From Streptomyces sp. MUM 2J (GTDB lineage Bacteria; Actinomycetota; Actinomycetes; Streptomycetales; Streptomycetaceae), in the NCBI RefSeq assembly GCF_022414535.1, contig NZ_JADWYM010000029.1, forward strand, positions 23,835-87,834: 64,000 nt of DNA. Reading direction: 5' to 3'. The notes below the pieces were generated by a model that had not been told where the DNA came from, made no database searches, and saw nothing but the letters and a program-made list of their open reading frames with translations. Of the stretch, positions 25,842-33,737 are shown in pieces; position 1 is the stretch's first letter, and every line of letters begins with the position of its first letter. Both the position numbers and the translations under genes were made by a program.

Positions 25842-27002
25842 GTGCGACATCGAGCCGTACCGGCCGTGCTGGCCGCCGCCGTGCTGGTGCTGACGGCCGG
25901 CTGCTCCGCGGATGTCCCAGGGCCGCCGGCCGGGGGCGGGCAGAGCTCCACCGGCAGCGCGAGCACGCGGGCCCCCGGGCCCGCCGCGGCCGAGCAGACG
26001 CCGCCCGCGCAGGGGTCGGTGAAGGTGCTGCGGACCGTCGCGACGGGCCTGGACACGCCGTGGGGTCTGGCACCGCTCCCGGACGGCGACCTGCTGGTGT
26101 CCTCGCGGGACGCGGGCACGATCACCCGTGTCGACGCCGGGAGCGGGCGGAAGACCGAGCTGGGCGAGGTGTCCGGTGTGGACGCGGCCGGTGAGGGCGG
26201 CCTCCTCGGTATCGCCCTCTCCCCGGACTTCGCCTCCGACCACATGATCTACGCGTACCTCACCTCGGCGTCGGACAACCGCATCGTCCGCGTGCTCTAC
26301 GACGAGGACAAGCCCGCGGGTGAGCAACTCGGCGCACCGGACACCGTCTTCAAGGGCATCCCCAAGGGTGTGATCCACAACGGCGGCCGGATCGCCTTCG
26401 GCCCCGACGGGATGCTCTACGCGGGCACGGGAGAGAGCGGCCGGCGCGGTCTCGCCCAGGACAGGGACTCGCTGGGCGGCAAGATCCTCCGTCTGACCCC
26501 CGAGGGCGAGCCGGCCCCCGGCAACCCCTTCCCCGGCTCCCCCGTCTACTCCCTGGGCCACCGCAATGTGCAGGGCCTGGCCTGGGACACCAGGCAGCGC
26601 CTGTTCGCCTCGGAGTTCGGCCAGGACACCTGGGACGAGCTGAACGCGATCACACCAGGTGACGACTACGGCTGGCCGCGGGCGGAGGGCAGGTCCGGCA
26701 CGCCCGGCCTGCACGATCCGATCGCCCAGTGGCACCCCGACGAGGCTTCCCCCAGCGGCATCGCCTACGCCGAGGGGTCGATCTGGATGGCGTCGCTGCG
26801 GGGCCGTCGGCTGTGGCGCGTCCCGCTGAAGGGCACGGAGGTGTCGGCGGATCCGCAGGCCTTCCTGGTGGGCCGGTTCGGCCGGCTGCGCACGGTCGTC
26901 CCGGCGGGCGGGGACAAGCTGTGGCTGACGACCAGCAACACCGACGGCCGGGGCGACCCGGCGGGCGGCGACGACCGGATCCTGGAGGTCCGGGTGAGCT
27001 GA
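25842..27002 (+). CDS. Secreted lipoprotein PQQ-dependent sugar dehydrogenase-like protein
   Basis: About 386 residues. A lipoprotein signal is clear: basic start, hydrophobic AVLAAAVLVLTAGC with the lipobox LTAGC, then a Gly/Ser/Pro linker. From residue about 60 on it matches the soluble glucose/sorbosone dehydrogenase beta-propeller (TPWGLAPLPDGDLLVSSRD, ALSPDFASDHMIYAYLT, GRIAFGPDGMLYAGTGE, SLGHRNVQGLAWD, FGQDTWDELNAITPGDDYG). It should sit on the outer membrane face and oxidise sugars with PQQ if that cofactor is available. GTG at 25842 has GGAGGG nine bases upstream; GTG at 25836 is too close to it. Confidence 0.85.
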   Translation: MRHRAVPAVLAAAVLVLTAGCSADVPGPPAGGGQSSTGSASTRAPGPAAAEQTPPAQGSVKVLRTVATGLDTPWGLAPLPDGDLLVSSRDAGTITRVDAGSGRKTELGEVSGVDAAGEGGLLGIALSPDFASDHMIYAYLTSASDNRIVRVLYDEDKPAGEQLGAPDTVFKGIPKGVIHNGGRIAFGPDGMLYAGTGESGRRGLAQDRDSLGGKILRLTPEGEPAPGNPFPGSPVYSLGHRNVQGLAWDTRQRLFASEFGQDTWDELNAITPGDDYGWPRAEGRSGTPGLHDPIAQWHPDEASPSGIAYAEGSIWMASLRGRRLWRVPLKGTEVSADPQAFLVGRFGRLRTVVPAGGDKLWLTTSNTDGRGDPAGGDDRILEVRVS

Positions 27003-27011
27003 CCGGGTTGG

Positions 27012-27224
27012 TCAGCCGGGCCCGGCGGTCCCGTCGCCGGCGGCCGCGCCGTCCTGCGCGTCGGCCGGGGGCCGCCGTACGACCACCTTTCCGGACGCGA
27101 GGTCTACGGGCCCGCGTCCGGGGTCCGCGTCGCCCACCTCCTCCCGGCTCAGCTCCAGGCGGTTCTGCTCGTCACGCGTGTGTTTGCGGCCGGGTGCGAA
27201 GAGTTCCTCGAAGGCGTTGAACAC
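27012..27224 (-). CDS. Small DUF6191-type protein
   Basis: A 70-residue soluble protein beginning VFNAFEELFAPGRKHTRDEQ and continuing with RLELSREEVGDADPGRGP and DLASGKVVVR. This matches a short family common in Streptomyces that I know as DUF6191. The GTG start at 27224 has GGAAGGGG upstream. The C-terminal 20 residues are Ala/Gly-rich and non-conserved. It converges on the lipoprotein gene with nine bases between the stop codons. Function unknown. Confidence 0.7.
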   Translation of the reverse strand: MFNAFEELFAPGRKHTRDEQNRLELSREEVGDADPGRGPVDLASGKVVVRRPPADAQDGAAAGDGTAGPG

Positions 27225-27416
27225 GGCTGTCCCCTTCCGGGCCGCGCGGCAGCCCGCTGGTGTCGGTCGGCACGTGCGACTGCTCCGGGGCCGGGTCCGG
27301 GAGGAGGACGACCAGGCGCGGTGTGGGAGCCGCACGGACGTCCCCGGCACCGGATGCCGGGCCCGGTGTGCGCAGGCCTCCGTCACCTGCCCTCCCGGAG
27401 GGTGGGCTCCCGGCCA

Positions 27417-27660
27417 TTATCGCGCGCCCGGCGCCTGCGCGGCCCTCGCGGGGAACGGTCCCAGCCGGTGCGCCGCCGCCTCACCGCGGCCCGCGACGCA
27501 GAGCTTGGCGAGGATGTTGGAGGCGTGCACGCTGGCGGTCTTCGGCAGCTGCTCGCTGTAGGCGTGCCGGGCACGGGCCTCGGCGGAGGCGTCCAGGACG
27601 GCGGGCAGGGCCTTGGCGGGGTCGTGCGCCTGGTACCAGTAGGCGGCCCACCACCGTCCG
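27417..27660 (-). pseudogene. Remnant of a LuxR-family (large AAA-type) regulator
   Basis: An open stretch of about 78 codons shows two joined pieces of a much larger protein. WAAYWYQAHDPAKALPAVLD and ARARHAYSEQL resemble the mid-region after the ATPase domain of large LuxR-type regulators; directly following, SVHASNILAKLCVAGRGEAA and HRLGPF are the last helix and tail of a LuxR helix-turn-helix. The few hundred residues normally lying between are missing, as is the whole N-terminus, and there is no start codon with a ribosome site. This is best explained as a deletion-scarred pseudogene. It lies just downstream of the gene ending at 27689. Confidence 0.65.
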
Positions 27661-27688
27661 TTCGGCGGCGATGCTCCCGGCGGAGCGC

Positions 27689-28333
27689 TCAGGCCGACGG
27701 CAGACCGAGCAGGACGTCGGTGTACTTCAGGACGGCCAGGAGGAGGCCGATGATGCCGAGCGCGACACCCGCCCAGGCGACGGACTTGATCCACGGCGCC
27801 TGTGGCCGGCCGGGCGCGCCGAACGCGGGCCGGGCGAGCACGACGACGCCGGTGATCAGGGCGAGCAGCGCGAACAGCCCGCCCCACAGGGCGGTGGCGT
27901 GCCAGGCGTCGCCGTAGCCCTCCTTGATCATCTTGGCGATGTCCGAGGACGACGAGGTCTGCAGCTGGCCGAGGAGCGACTCGCGGGCGGAGGCGACGGT
28001 GCCGATCCAGCCGCCGGTGAGGGAGACGACGCCGAGTGCGGCGGAGACCACGGCGCCCGCGCCCTGGCCGACGCCGGAGGGTCCCTGACCGGCGTCGGTG
28101 CCCTCGGGGCCGTCCTCGTCGTCCTCGTCGTCCTCGTCCCTGTCCGGGGTCCGCCCGGTGCCCTCCTCGGTCGCACCCGGCCCGTCCGCCGCCTGCCCGG
28201 TCCGGTCCGCCTCGTCGGCCGGGGCGCCGCCGTCCGGGGTGCCGGCGGTGGTCTCCCCGCCGGTCCCCGTCTCGTCGGCGCGGGTCTCGCCGGCCGGGGT
28301 CCCGGCGGCCTCGTCCACTGTCTTCGTTCCCAT
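27689..28333 (-). CDS. Acidic-tailed membrane protein of unknown function
   Basis: A 214-residue protein. The first ~95 residues are low complexity, rich in Gly, Asp, Glu and Thr with a run of Asp/Glu (DRDEDDEDDEDG), probably a disordered cytoplasmic region. Three hydrophobic segments follow (AGAVVSAALGVVSLTGGWIG, ATALWGGLFALLALITGVVV, SVAWAGVALGIIGLLLAVL). I recognise no family. No ribosome site is evident before the ATG at 28333. It follows the acetyltransferase gene by 35 bases in the same direction. Confidence 0.7.
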   Translation of the reverse strand: MGTKTVDEAAGTPAGETRADETGTGGETTAGTPDGGAPADEADRTGQAADGPGATEEGTGRTPDRDEDDEDDEDGPEGTDAGQGPSGVGQGAGAVVSAALGVVSLTGGWIGTVASARESLLGQLQTSSSSDIAKMIKEGYGDAWHATALWGGLFALLALITGVVVLARPAFGAPGRPQAPWIKSVAWAGVALGIIGLLLAVLKYTDVLLGLPSA

Positions 28334-28368
28334 GGCCCGCACCGTACGGAGCAAGTCTGAGAGGTCCC

Positions 28369-28944
28369 TTAACGCTCGTCGTGGGCGGTACGCGCATGTG
28401 CCGCGCGCCACTCGGGGGCGAGTACGGACCACACCTCCAGGTCGTGCCGCACGCCGTGGTGGAGGTGGGCGGCGCGCCGGACGCCGTCGCGGGTCATGCC
28501 GAGCCGCCGGGCCACGTTGATGCTGGGCGTGTTGCCGGAGGCGGCGACCCACTCGACGCGGTGGATGCCCCGTTCCCCGACCGCCCAGTCGATGAGTACG
28601 CGCATCGCCCGGGTGATCAGTCCGCGGCCGGTGGCGGCGGGTTCCAGCCAGCAGCCGACCTCGCAGGTGCCCTGCTCCGCGTCGAAGGCGAGGGCGAGCA
28701 CGCCGCCCACGAGCTTCCCGTCCAGCCAGATGCCGTGGTGGGAGGCCGTGTCGGCGGCGCGCATCCCGGCGTACCGCTGGAGGGTCTCCCGCGCGGTGTC
28801 CAGGTCGGTGACCTGGGAGCCGAAGGGGATGTACCGGTTGATGAACGGCCGGCCGCGCTCCAGGTTGCCCAGGAACTCCTCGGCGTGCCAGGGCTCCAGC
28901 GGCTTCAGCTCTGCTCCGTCGTCACCCAGGGATATCGCGTACAT
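28369..28944 (-). CDS. GNAT-family N-acetyltransferase (RimJ/RimL type)
   Basis: A 191-residue GNAT acetyltransferase, acetylating an N-terminal or small-molecule amine with acetyl-CoA. LKPLEPWHAEEFLGNLERGR, WLEPAATGRGLITRAMRVLI (acetyl-CoA binding, Q/RxxGxG/A-like) and RVEWVAASGNTPSINVARRL are typical of the ribosomal-protein acetyltransferase branch. The ATG at 28944 has AAGGAG ten bases upstream. It overlaps the end of the MMPL gene by 23 bases, so the two are coupled. The substrate cannot be specified. Confidence 0.88.
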   Translation of the reverse strand: MYAISLGDDGAELKPLEPWHAEEFLGNLERGRPFINRYIPFGSQVTDLDTARETLQRYAGMRAADTASHHGIWLDGKLVGGVLALAFDAEQGTCEVGCWLEPAATGRGLITRAMRVLIDWAVGERGIHRVEWVAASGNTPSINVARRLGMTRDGVRRAAHLHHGVRHDLEVWSVLAPEWRAAHARTAHDER

Positions 28945-31159
28945 CCTGCCGCCGCTCCTTTTCCAGCACCTCCACGACGTCCGTGAGCCTCTCATGCGCG
29001 GCGGCGCGGCACTCGGGCGGCTCGATGCTGATCCGGGGCAGGATGCGGTCCAGCCGGCGCGGCAGCCACCAGTTGGCGCCGCCGAGCAGGTGCATCAGGG
29101 CGGGGACGAGCAGGGTGCGCAGGACGAACGCGTCCAGGGCGACGGCGGAGGCGAGGGCGATGCCGAACATCGCGATGACGCGGTCGCCGCTGAGCACGAA
29201 GGCGAGGAAGACGGAGATCATGATGACCGCGGCGGAGTTGATCACCCGGCTGGTCTCGGCGAGGCCGACGCGGACCGCGCGCCGGTTGTCGCCCGTCTCC
29301 AGCCACTCCTCGTACATGCGGCTGACCAGGAAGACCTGGTAGTCCATGGAGAGTCCGAAGAGGACCGAGACCATGATCACGGGGAGGAAGGGCTCGATGG
29401 GACCGGCACGGCCCAGGCCGAGCATGTCGCTGCCCCAGCCCCACTGGAAGATCGCGACGACGACGCCGAAGGCGGCGGCGACGGCGGCGACGTTCATGGC
29501 GGCGGCCTTCAGCGGGATGCCGACGGACCGGAAGGCGAGCAGGAGCAGGAGGCAGCCGAGTCCGATCACGACGCCGACGAAGACCGGCAGCTTGCCGACG
29601 ATCACGTCGGCGAAGTCGTCGTAGGCCGCCGTCACGCCGCCGACGTGCACGTCGAGCGAGGTCCCGGCCTCGGCCCGGGGCAGCAGATCGGTGCGCAGCC
29701 GGTCGACGAGGTCGCTGGTCGCCCGCGACTGCGGGGAGGAGTCGGGGACGACGGTGAGGTAGGCGGTGGTGCCGCCGGAGTTGTAGGTCACCGGGGTGAC
29801 CGAGGCGACGCCCTCGGCGCCGCGCAGGGAGGTGTCGAGGCTGTCCAGGGCGAGTCGGTCCTCGGCCCCGTTCACCGGCGTCACCAGGGTCAGGGGACCG
29901 TTGACGCCGGGCCCGAAGCCGTCGGCGAGCAGGTCGTAGGCCTGCCGGGTGGTGCTGGTCCGCGGGTCGTTGCCCTGGTCGGAGGTGCCCAGGTGCAGGG
30001 AGAGCGTGGGCAGGGCGAGGAGGGTGACGACGCCGAGGGCGAGGGAGCCGAGCAGCTTGGGGTGGCGCTCGACGAACGCCGACCAGCGGGCGGCGAGCCC
30101 GGTCGGCAGCTCCGGTTCGGGTCCGTGCTCGGCGAGCCGGCGCCGCTCGCGGCGGCTCAGGGCACGCATGCCGATGAAGGACAGCAGGGCGGGCAGCAGG
30201 GTGACGGACGCGGCGACGGTGAGCACCACGGTCAGTGAGGCGGCCACGGCGACGCCGTTGAGGAAGCTCAGCCGCAGGATCAGCATGCCGAGCAGTGCGA
30301 TGCACACCGTCGCACCCGCGAACACCACGGCCCGCCCGGTCGTGGCGACGGCGTTCGTGACGGCCTCGGTGACGCTGAGCCCCCGTTTCAGTCCACGCCG
30401 GTGCCGCGTCACGATGAACAGCGCGTAGTCGATGCCGACACCGAGCCCGATCAGCATGCCGAGCATGGGGGCGAAGTCGGCGACGGTCATGACGTGCCCG
30501 AGCAGCGCGATCCCCGCGTAGGCGGTGCCGACGCCGACGAGGGCGGTGGCGATGGGCAGCAGTGAGGCGGCGGGCGAGCCGAAGGCGAGGAAGAGCACGA
30601 CCGCGGCGACCACCACGCCGACGACCTCGGCGAGGTGACCGCCGGAGGACTCGGTGGCGGAGATGGCGCTGCCGCCCAGCTCGATCTGGAGCCCGTCGGT
30701 CTCGGCCGCCTTGGCTATGTCGACGACGGAGCGCGCCTCGGCGGGCGAGATGTTCTCGGCGGAGTCCACGAAGGTGACGGTGGCGTACGCCGTGTGCCCG
30801 TCCTCGCTGACCCGGCCCGCGCCGGTACCGCCGTAGGGCCCGCTCACCGACGCGACCTCGGGCAGGTCGGCGATCCGGTCCAGGGTGCCGGTCATGGTCT
30901 GTTCGACGTCGGCGTCCTGCACGGTGCCGGACGTGGTGTGCCAGACGACGGTGTCGCTGTCGCCGCCCAGACCCGGGAAGCCCTCCTGGAGCAGCTCGGT
31001 GGCGCGGCCCGACTCGGTGCCGGGGACCGCGTAGTCGTTGCTGTACGCGGAACCGGCGATCGCCGCGCCGGCGGTCACCCCGCCGAAGGCGAGGAGCCAC
31101 AGCAGTACGGCGACGAGGCGGCGCTGGACACACCAGCGGGCGAGTGCTGCCACGAACAT
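28922..31159 (-). CDS. MMPL-family RND transporter
   Basis: About 745 residues, with two repeats of a membrane domain and large extracellular loops, about 12 membrane segments. The first follows VQRRLVAVLLWLLAFGGVTA; VGIDYALFIVTRHRRGLKRG and GLSMDYQVFLVSRMYEEWLE are the conserved GxxxDYxxF/L motifs of MMPL exporters. These pump lipids, glycolipids or drugs using the proton gradient. ATG at 31159 is used; a GTG two codons later is better spaced from GGGAG and may be the true start. It leads the GNAT gene; the cargo is unknown. Confidence 0.9.
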   Translation of the reverse strand: MFVAALARWCVQRRLVAVLLWLLAFGGVTAGAAIAGSAYSNDYAVPGTESGRATELLQEGFPGLGGDSDTVVWHTTSGTVQDADVEQTMTGTLDRIADLPEVASVSGPYGGTGAGRVSEDGHTAYATVTFVDSAENISPAEARSVVDIAKAAETDGLQIELGGSAISATESSGGHLAEVVGVVVAAVVLFLAFGSPAASLLPIATALVGVGTAYAGIALLGHVMTVADFAPMLGMLIGLGVGIDYALFIVTRHRRGLKRGLSVTEAVTNAVATTGRAVVFAGATVCIALLGMLILRLSFLNGVAVAASLTVVLTVAASVTLLPALLSFIGMRALSRRERRRLAEHGPEPELPTGLAARWSAFVERHPKLLGSLALGVVTLLALPTLSLHLGTSDQGNDPRTSTTRQAYDLLADGFGPGVNGPLTLVTPVNGAEDRLALDSLDTSLRGAEGVASVTPVTYNSGGTTAYLTVVPDSSPQSRATSDLVDRLRTDLLPRAEAGTSLDVHVGGVTAAYDDFADVIVGKLPVFVGVVIGLGCLLLLLAFRSVGIPLKAAAMNVAAVAAAFGVVVAIFQWGWGSDMLGLGRAGPIEPFLPVIMVSVLFGLSMDYQVFLVSRMYEEWLETGDNRRAVRVGLAETSRVINSAAVIMISVFLAFVLSGDRVIAMFGIALASAVALDAFVLRTLLVPALMHLLGGANWWLPRRLDRILPRISIEPPECRAAAHERLTDVVEVLEKERRQDVRDIPG

Positions 31160-31357
31160 GCTCCCGGAATGGCTGATTGTGGATCTTTGACCGGGAACAG
31201 TCGTCCATGTCACGAAAGGCCCGCAAAGAACGCATGAGCAATGCAAAGCCACTCTTGCAGGAGGAAATGATCCTTTGACGAGTTCGTGGGCTTATTCACA
31301 GCACTGGGAGGCACATCACAGGACAACCACGTGAACTCTGTCACCCCGGCCGCACGA

Positions 31358-31717
31358 TCAGTCGAACTGGTCTCCGAGTGCCATCACCATCACCCCGGCG
31401 ACCATCAGCCACAGGGCGCGCCGGGTGCGTCCGCGCGAGCCGAGGGCGGCGGCGCCGGCACAGCCCGCGGCACCGAGGGCGTAGGCGGCGGGCACCAGGG
31501 CGGGCGCGGAGCCGGTGAGCCGCATCAGCGCGGCGGCGACGCCGGCGAAGGTCAACAGGGCACCGGTGCCGGCCGCCGCCCAGCGGGCCCGCCGCGCGTC
31601 CCCGACCCGTTCCTCCGGATCCCCCGGACCCCCCGGACCCCCGGGCTCCTCGGGCTCCTCGGGCTCCGGATCCCCGGTCGTCCCCGGGGCGGCATCGGAA
31701 TCGGCACGTCCATCCAT
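31358..31717 (-). CDS. Small membrane protein with Pro/Glu/Gly-rich N-terminus
   Basis: A 119-residue protein. Residues 1-45 are low complexity (EPEEPEEPGGPGGPGDPEE), followed by three or four short hydrophobic helices (ALLTFAGVAAALMRL, LVPAAYALGAAGCAGAAAL, RALWLMVAGVMVMALG). No family is recognised. Codon use fits a real gene but the start at 31717 lacks a clear ribosome site, so the N-terminus is uncertain. It lies downstream of gatB in the same direction, behind a strong hairpin. Confidence 0.6.
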   Translation of the reverse strand: MDGRADSDAAPGTTGDPEPEEPEEPGGPGGPGDPEERVGDARRARWAAAGTGALLTFAGVAAALMRLTGSAPALVPAAYALGAAGCAGAAALGSRGRTRRALWLMVAGVMVMALGDQFD

Positions 31718-31922
31718 GTGGCGCGAGCGTAGCGCCTCCGTCCCCGGCACCAGCGGGGAGGCCACGATCCCGCCGGCAAAGCCGACGGGGACCGCGGCGG
31801 GAACGCCCGGCAGCACGGACACCCGCCTGCCCGAGGGCGGCATGGACGTGCGGGAGTCACCGGACGGCACGGGCCCGGGTACCGCGGCGCGGCGCGTACG
31901 CCGGCGGGCGCGGGACGCCGAA

Positions 31923-31950
31923 GGCCCCGGGGACGGGTGTCCCCGGGGCC
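31923..31950 (-). terminator. gatB terminator
   Basis: GGCCCCGGGGAC (31923-31934) and GTCCCCGGGGCC (31939-31950) form a perfect 12-bp stem with a GGGT loop. It begins 16 bases after the gatB stop codon. Confidence 0.8.
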
Positions 31951-31966
31951 CGTGCACCGTCGCGGA

Positions 31967-33481
31967 TCAGCCCCCGTCGACGCCCAGCTTCTGCAGGATC
32001 AGCTCCTTGACGCGGGCCGCGTCGGCCTGACCGCGGGTGGCCTTCATGACCGCGCCGACCAGGGCGCCGGCCGCGGCCACCTTGCCGCCGCGGATCTTGT
32101 CGGCGACGCCCGGGTTGCCGGCGATGGCCTCGTCGACGGCGGCACCCAGCGCGCCCTCGTCGGAGACGACCTTCAGACCGCGCTTGTCGACGACCTCGTC
32201 CGGGGTGCCCTCGCCGGCGAGGACGCCCTCGATGACCTGGCGGGCGAGCTTGTCGTTCAGGTCGCCCTTCGCCACCAGCTCGGCCACCCGGGCCACCTGC
32301 GCCGGGGTGATGGCCAGCTCGTCCAGGGCCTTGCCGGACTCGTTGGCGCTGCGCGCCAGCTCGCCCGTCCACCACTTGCGGGCGGACGCGGCGTCGGCAC
32401 CGGCGTCGATCGTGGCGACGATCGGGTCCAGGGCGCCGGCGTTGAGGATCGCCTGCATGTCGGTGGTGGAGATGCCCCATTCGGCGAGCAGCCGGGTGCG
32501 GCGGGCCAGCGGCAGCTCGGGGAGCGCCGCGCGGATCTTCTCGACCCACTCGCGGGACGGTGCCACCGGGACGAGGTCCGGCTCCGGGAAGTACCGGTAG
32601 TCCTCGGCCTCCTCCTTCACCCGGCCCGAGGTCGTCGACCCCGTGTCCTCGTGGAAGTGGCGGGTCTCCTGGACGATCGTGCCGCCCGAGGACAGCACCG
32701 CCGCGTGCCGCTGGATCTCGTAGCGGGCCGCGCGCTCCACCGAGCGCAGCGAGTTGACGTTCTTCGTCTCCGAGCGGGTGCCGAACTTCTCGGACCCCCG
32801 CGGCATGAGCGACAGGTTCACGTCGCAGCGCATCTGGCCCATCTCCATGCGGGCCTCGGAGACCCCGAGGGCACGGATGAGCTCGCGCAGCTCGCGGACG
32901 TACGCCTTCGCCACCTCGGGCGCCCGGTCGCCGGCGCCCACGATGGGCTTGGTGACGATCTCGATCAGCGGGATGCCGGCACGGTTGTAGTCCAGCAGGG
33001 AGTGGGACGCGCCGTGGATCCGGCCGGTGGCGCCGCCGACGTGCGTCGACTTGCCGGTGTCCTCCTCCATGTGGGCCCGCTCGATGTCCACCCGGAAGAT
33101 CTCACCGTCCTCCAGCTGCACGTCGAGATGGCCGTCGAAGGCGATCGGCTCGTCGTACTGGGAGGTCTGGAAATTCTTCGGCATGTCCGGATAGAAGTAG
33201 TTCTTCCGGGCGAAGCGGCACCACTCGGCGATCTCGCAGTTCAGCGCGAGACCGATCTTGATCGCCGACTCGACGCCGGTCGCGTTGACGACCGGGAGCG
33301 CGCCGGGCAGGCCGAGGCAGACCGGGCAGGTCTGCGCGTTCGGGTCGGCGCCGAGCGAGGTCGGGCAACCGCAGAACATCTTGGTCTTGGTGCCGAGTTC
33401 GACATGGACCTCAAGGCCCATGACGGGGTCGTACGACGCCAGCGCGTCCTCGTACGACACCAGGTCGGTCGTGGTGGTCAC
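31967..33481 (-). CDS. gatB: Aspartyl/glutamyl-tRNA amidotransferase subunit B
   Basis: A 504-residue subunit that binds and phosphorylates the mischarged Glu-tRNAGln (or Asp-tRNAAsn). The N-terminal MGLEVHVELGTKTKMFCGCP with the later CPVCLGLPGALPV gives the zinc-binding cysteines; the C-terminal part has the GatB/YqeY tRNA-binding domain (ending LILQKLGV). Transamidation of the bound tRNA uses ammonia from GatA. It is the last gene of the gatC-gatA-small protein-gatB operon, 16 bases after the small gene. Confidence 0.97.
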   Translation of the reverse strand: MTTTTDLVSYEDALASYDPVMGLEVHVELGTKTKMFCGCPTSLGADPNAQTCPVCLGLPGALPVVNATGVESAIKIGLALNCEIAEWCRFARKNYFYPDMPKNFQTSQYDEPIAFDGHLDVQLEDGEIFRVDIERAHMEEDTGKSTHVGGATGRIHGASHSLLDYNRAGIPLIEIVTKPIVGAGDRAPEVAKAYVRELRELIRALGVSEARMEMGQMRCDVNLSLMPRGSEKFGTRSETKNVNSLRSVERAARYEIQRHAAVLSSGGTIVQETRHFHEDTGSTTSGRVKEEAEDYRYFPEPDLVPVAPSREWVEKIRAALPELPLARRTRLLAEWGISTTDMQAILNAGALDPIVATIDAGADAASARKWWTGELARSANESGKALDELAITPAQVARVAELVAKGDLNDKLARQVIEGVLAGEGTPDEVVDKRGLKVVSDEGALGAAVDEAIAGNPGVADKIRGGKVAAAGALVGAVMKATRGQADAARVKELILQKLGVDGG

Positions 33482-33497
33482 GGTGAAAACTTCCCTC

Positions 33498-33737
33498 TCA
33501 GCCCAGCAGGACGTCGTCGTCGCCCAGCCGCTTCAGCTCGCGGTAGAGGATGGCGAGGCCGGTGACGATCCCGGCGGCGGTCACGGCGGCGTCGATCAGG
33601 CGCAGCGTGTCGTTCTCGGCGCGGGCCTTCTTGATCTGCTTGGCGACACCGAGCGCGCCGAACGCGGTGGTGGCCATGGTCAGGTACGTGCCGGACTTGG
33701 ACTTCTTGAAGCCCTTGGCCTTGGACAGTGCACTCAC
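33498..33737 (-). CDS. Small membrane protein inserted in the gat operon
   Basis: A 79-residue protein starting at GTG 33737, whose start overlaps the gatA stop by four bases (GTGA), a strong sign of translational coupling. It reads VSALSKAKGFKKSKSGTYLT, then a Gly/Ala-rich helix (TTAFGALGVAKQIKKA), a middle stretch LRLIDAAVTAAGIVTGLAIL and a charged tail. One to two membrane-associated helices are likely. No family is recognised. Its position between the two catalytic subunits of GatCAB suggests it is conserved in Streptomyces, but a function in amidotransfer is only a guess. Confidence 0.75.
   Translation of the reverse strand: MSALSKAKGFKKSKSGTYLTMATTAFGALGVAKQIKKARAENDTLRLIDAAVTAAGIVTGLAILYRELKRLGDDDVLLG

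Noticed and set aside
28922..28944. Overlap of MMPL and GNAT genes as a possible frameshift fusion
   Set aside because: Each gene has its own complete domain, and the GNAT start has a clear ribosome site; the short overlap fits coupling.
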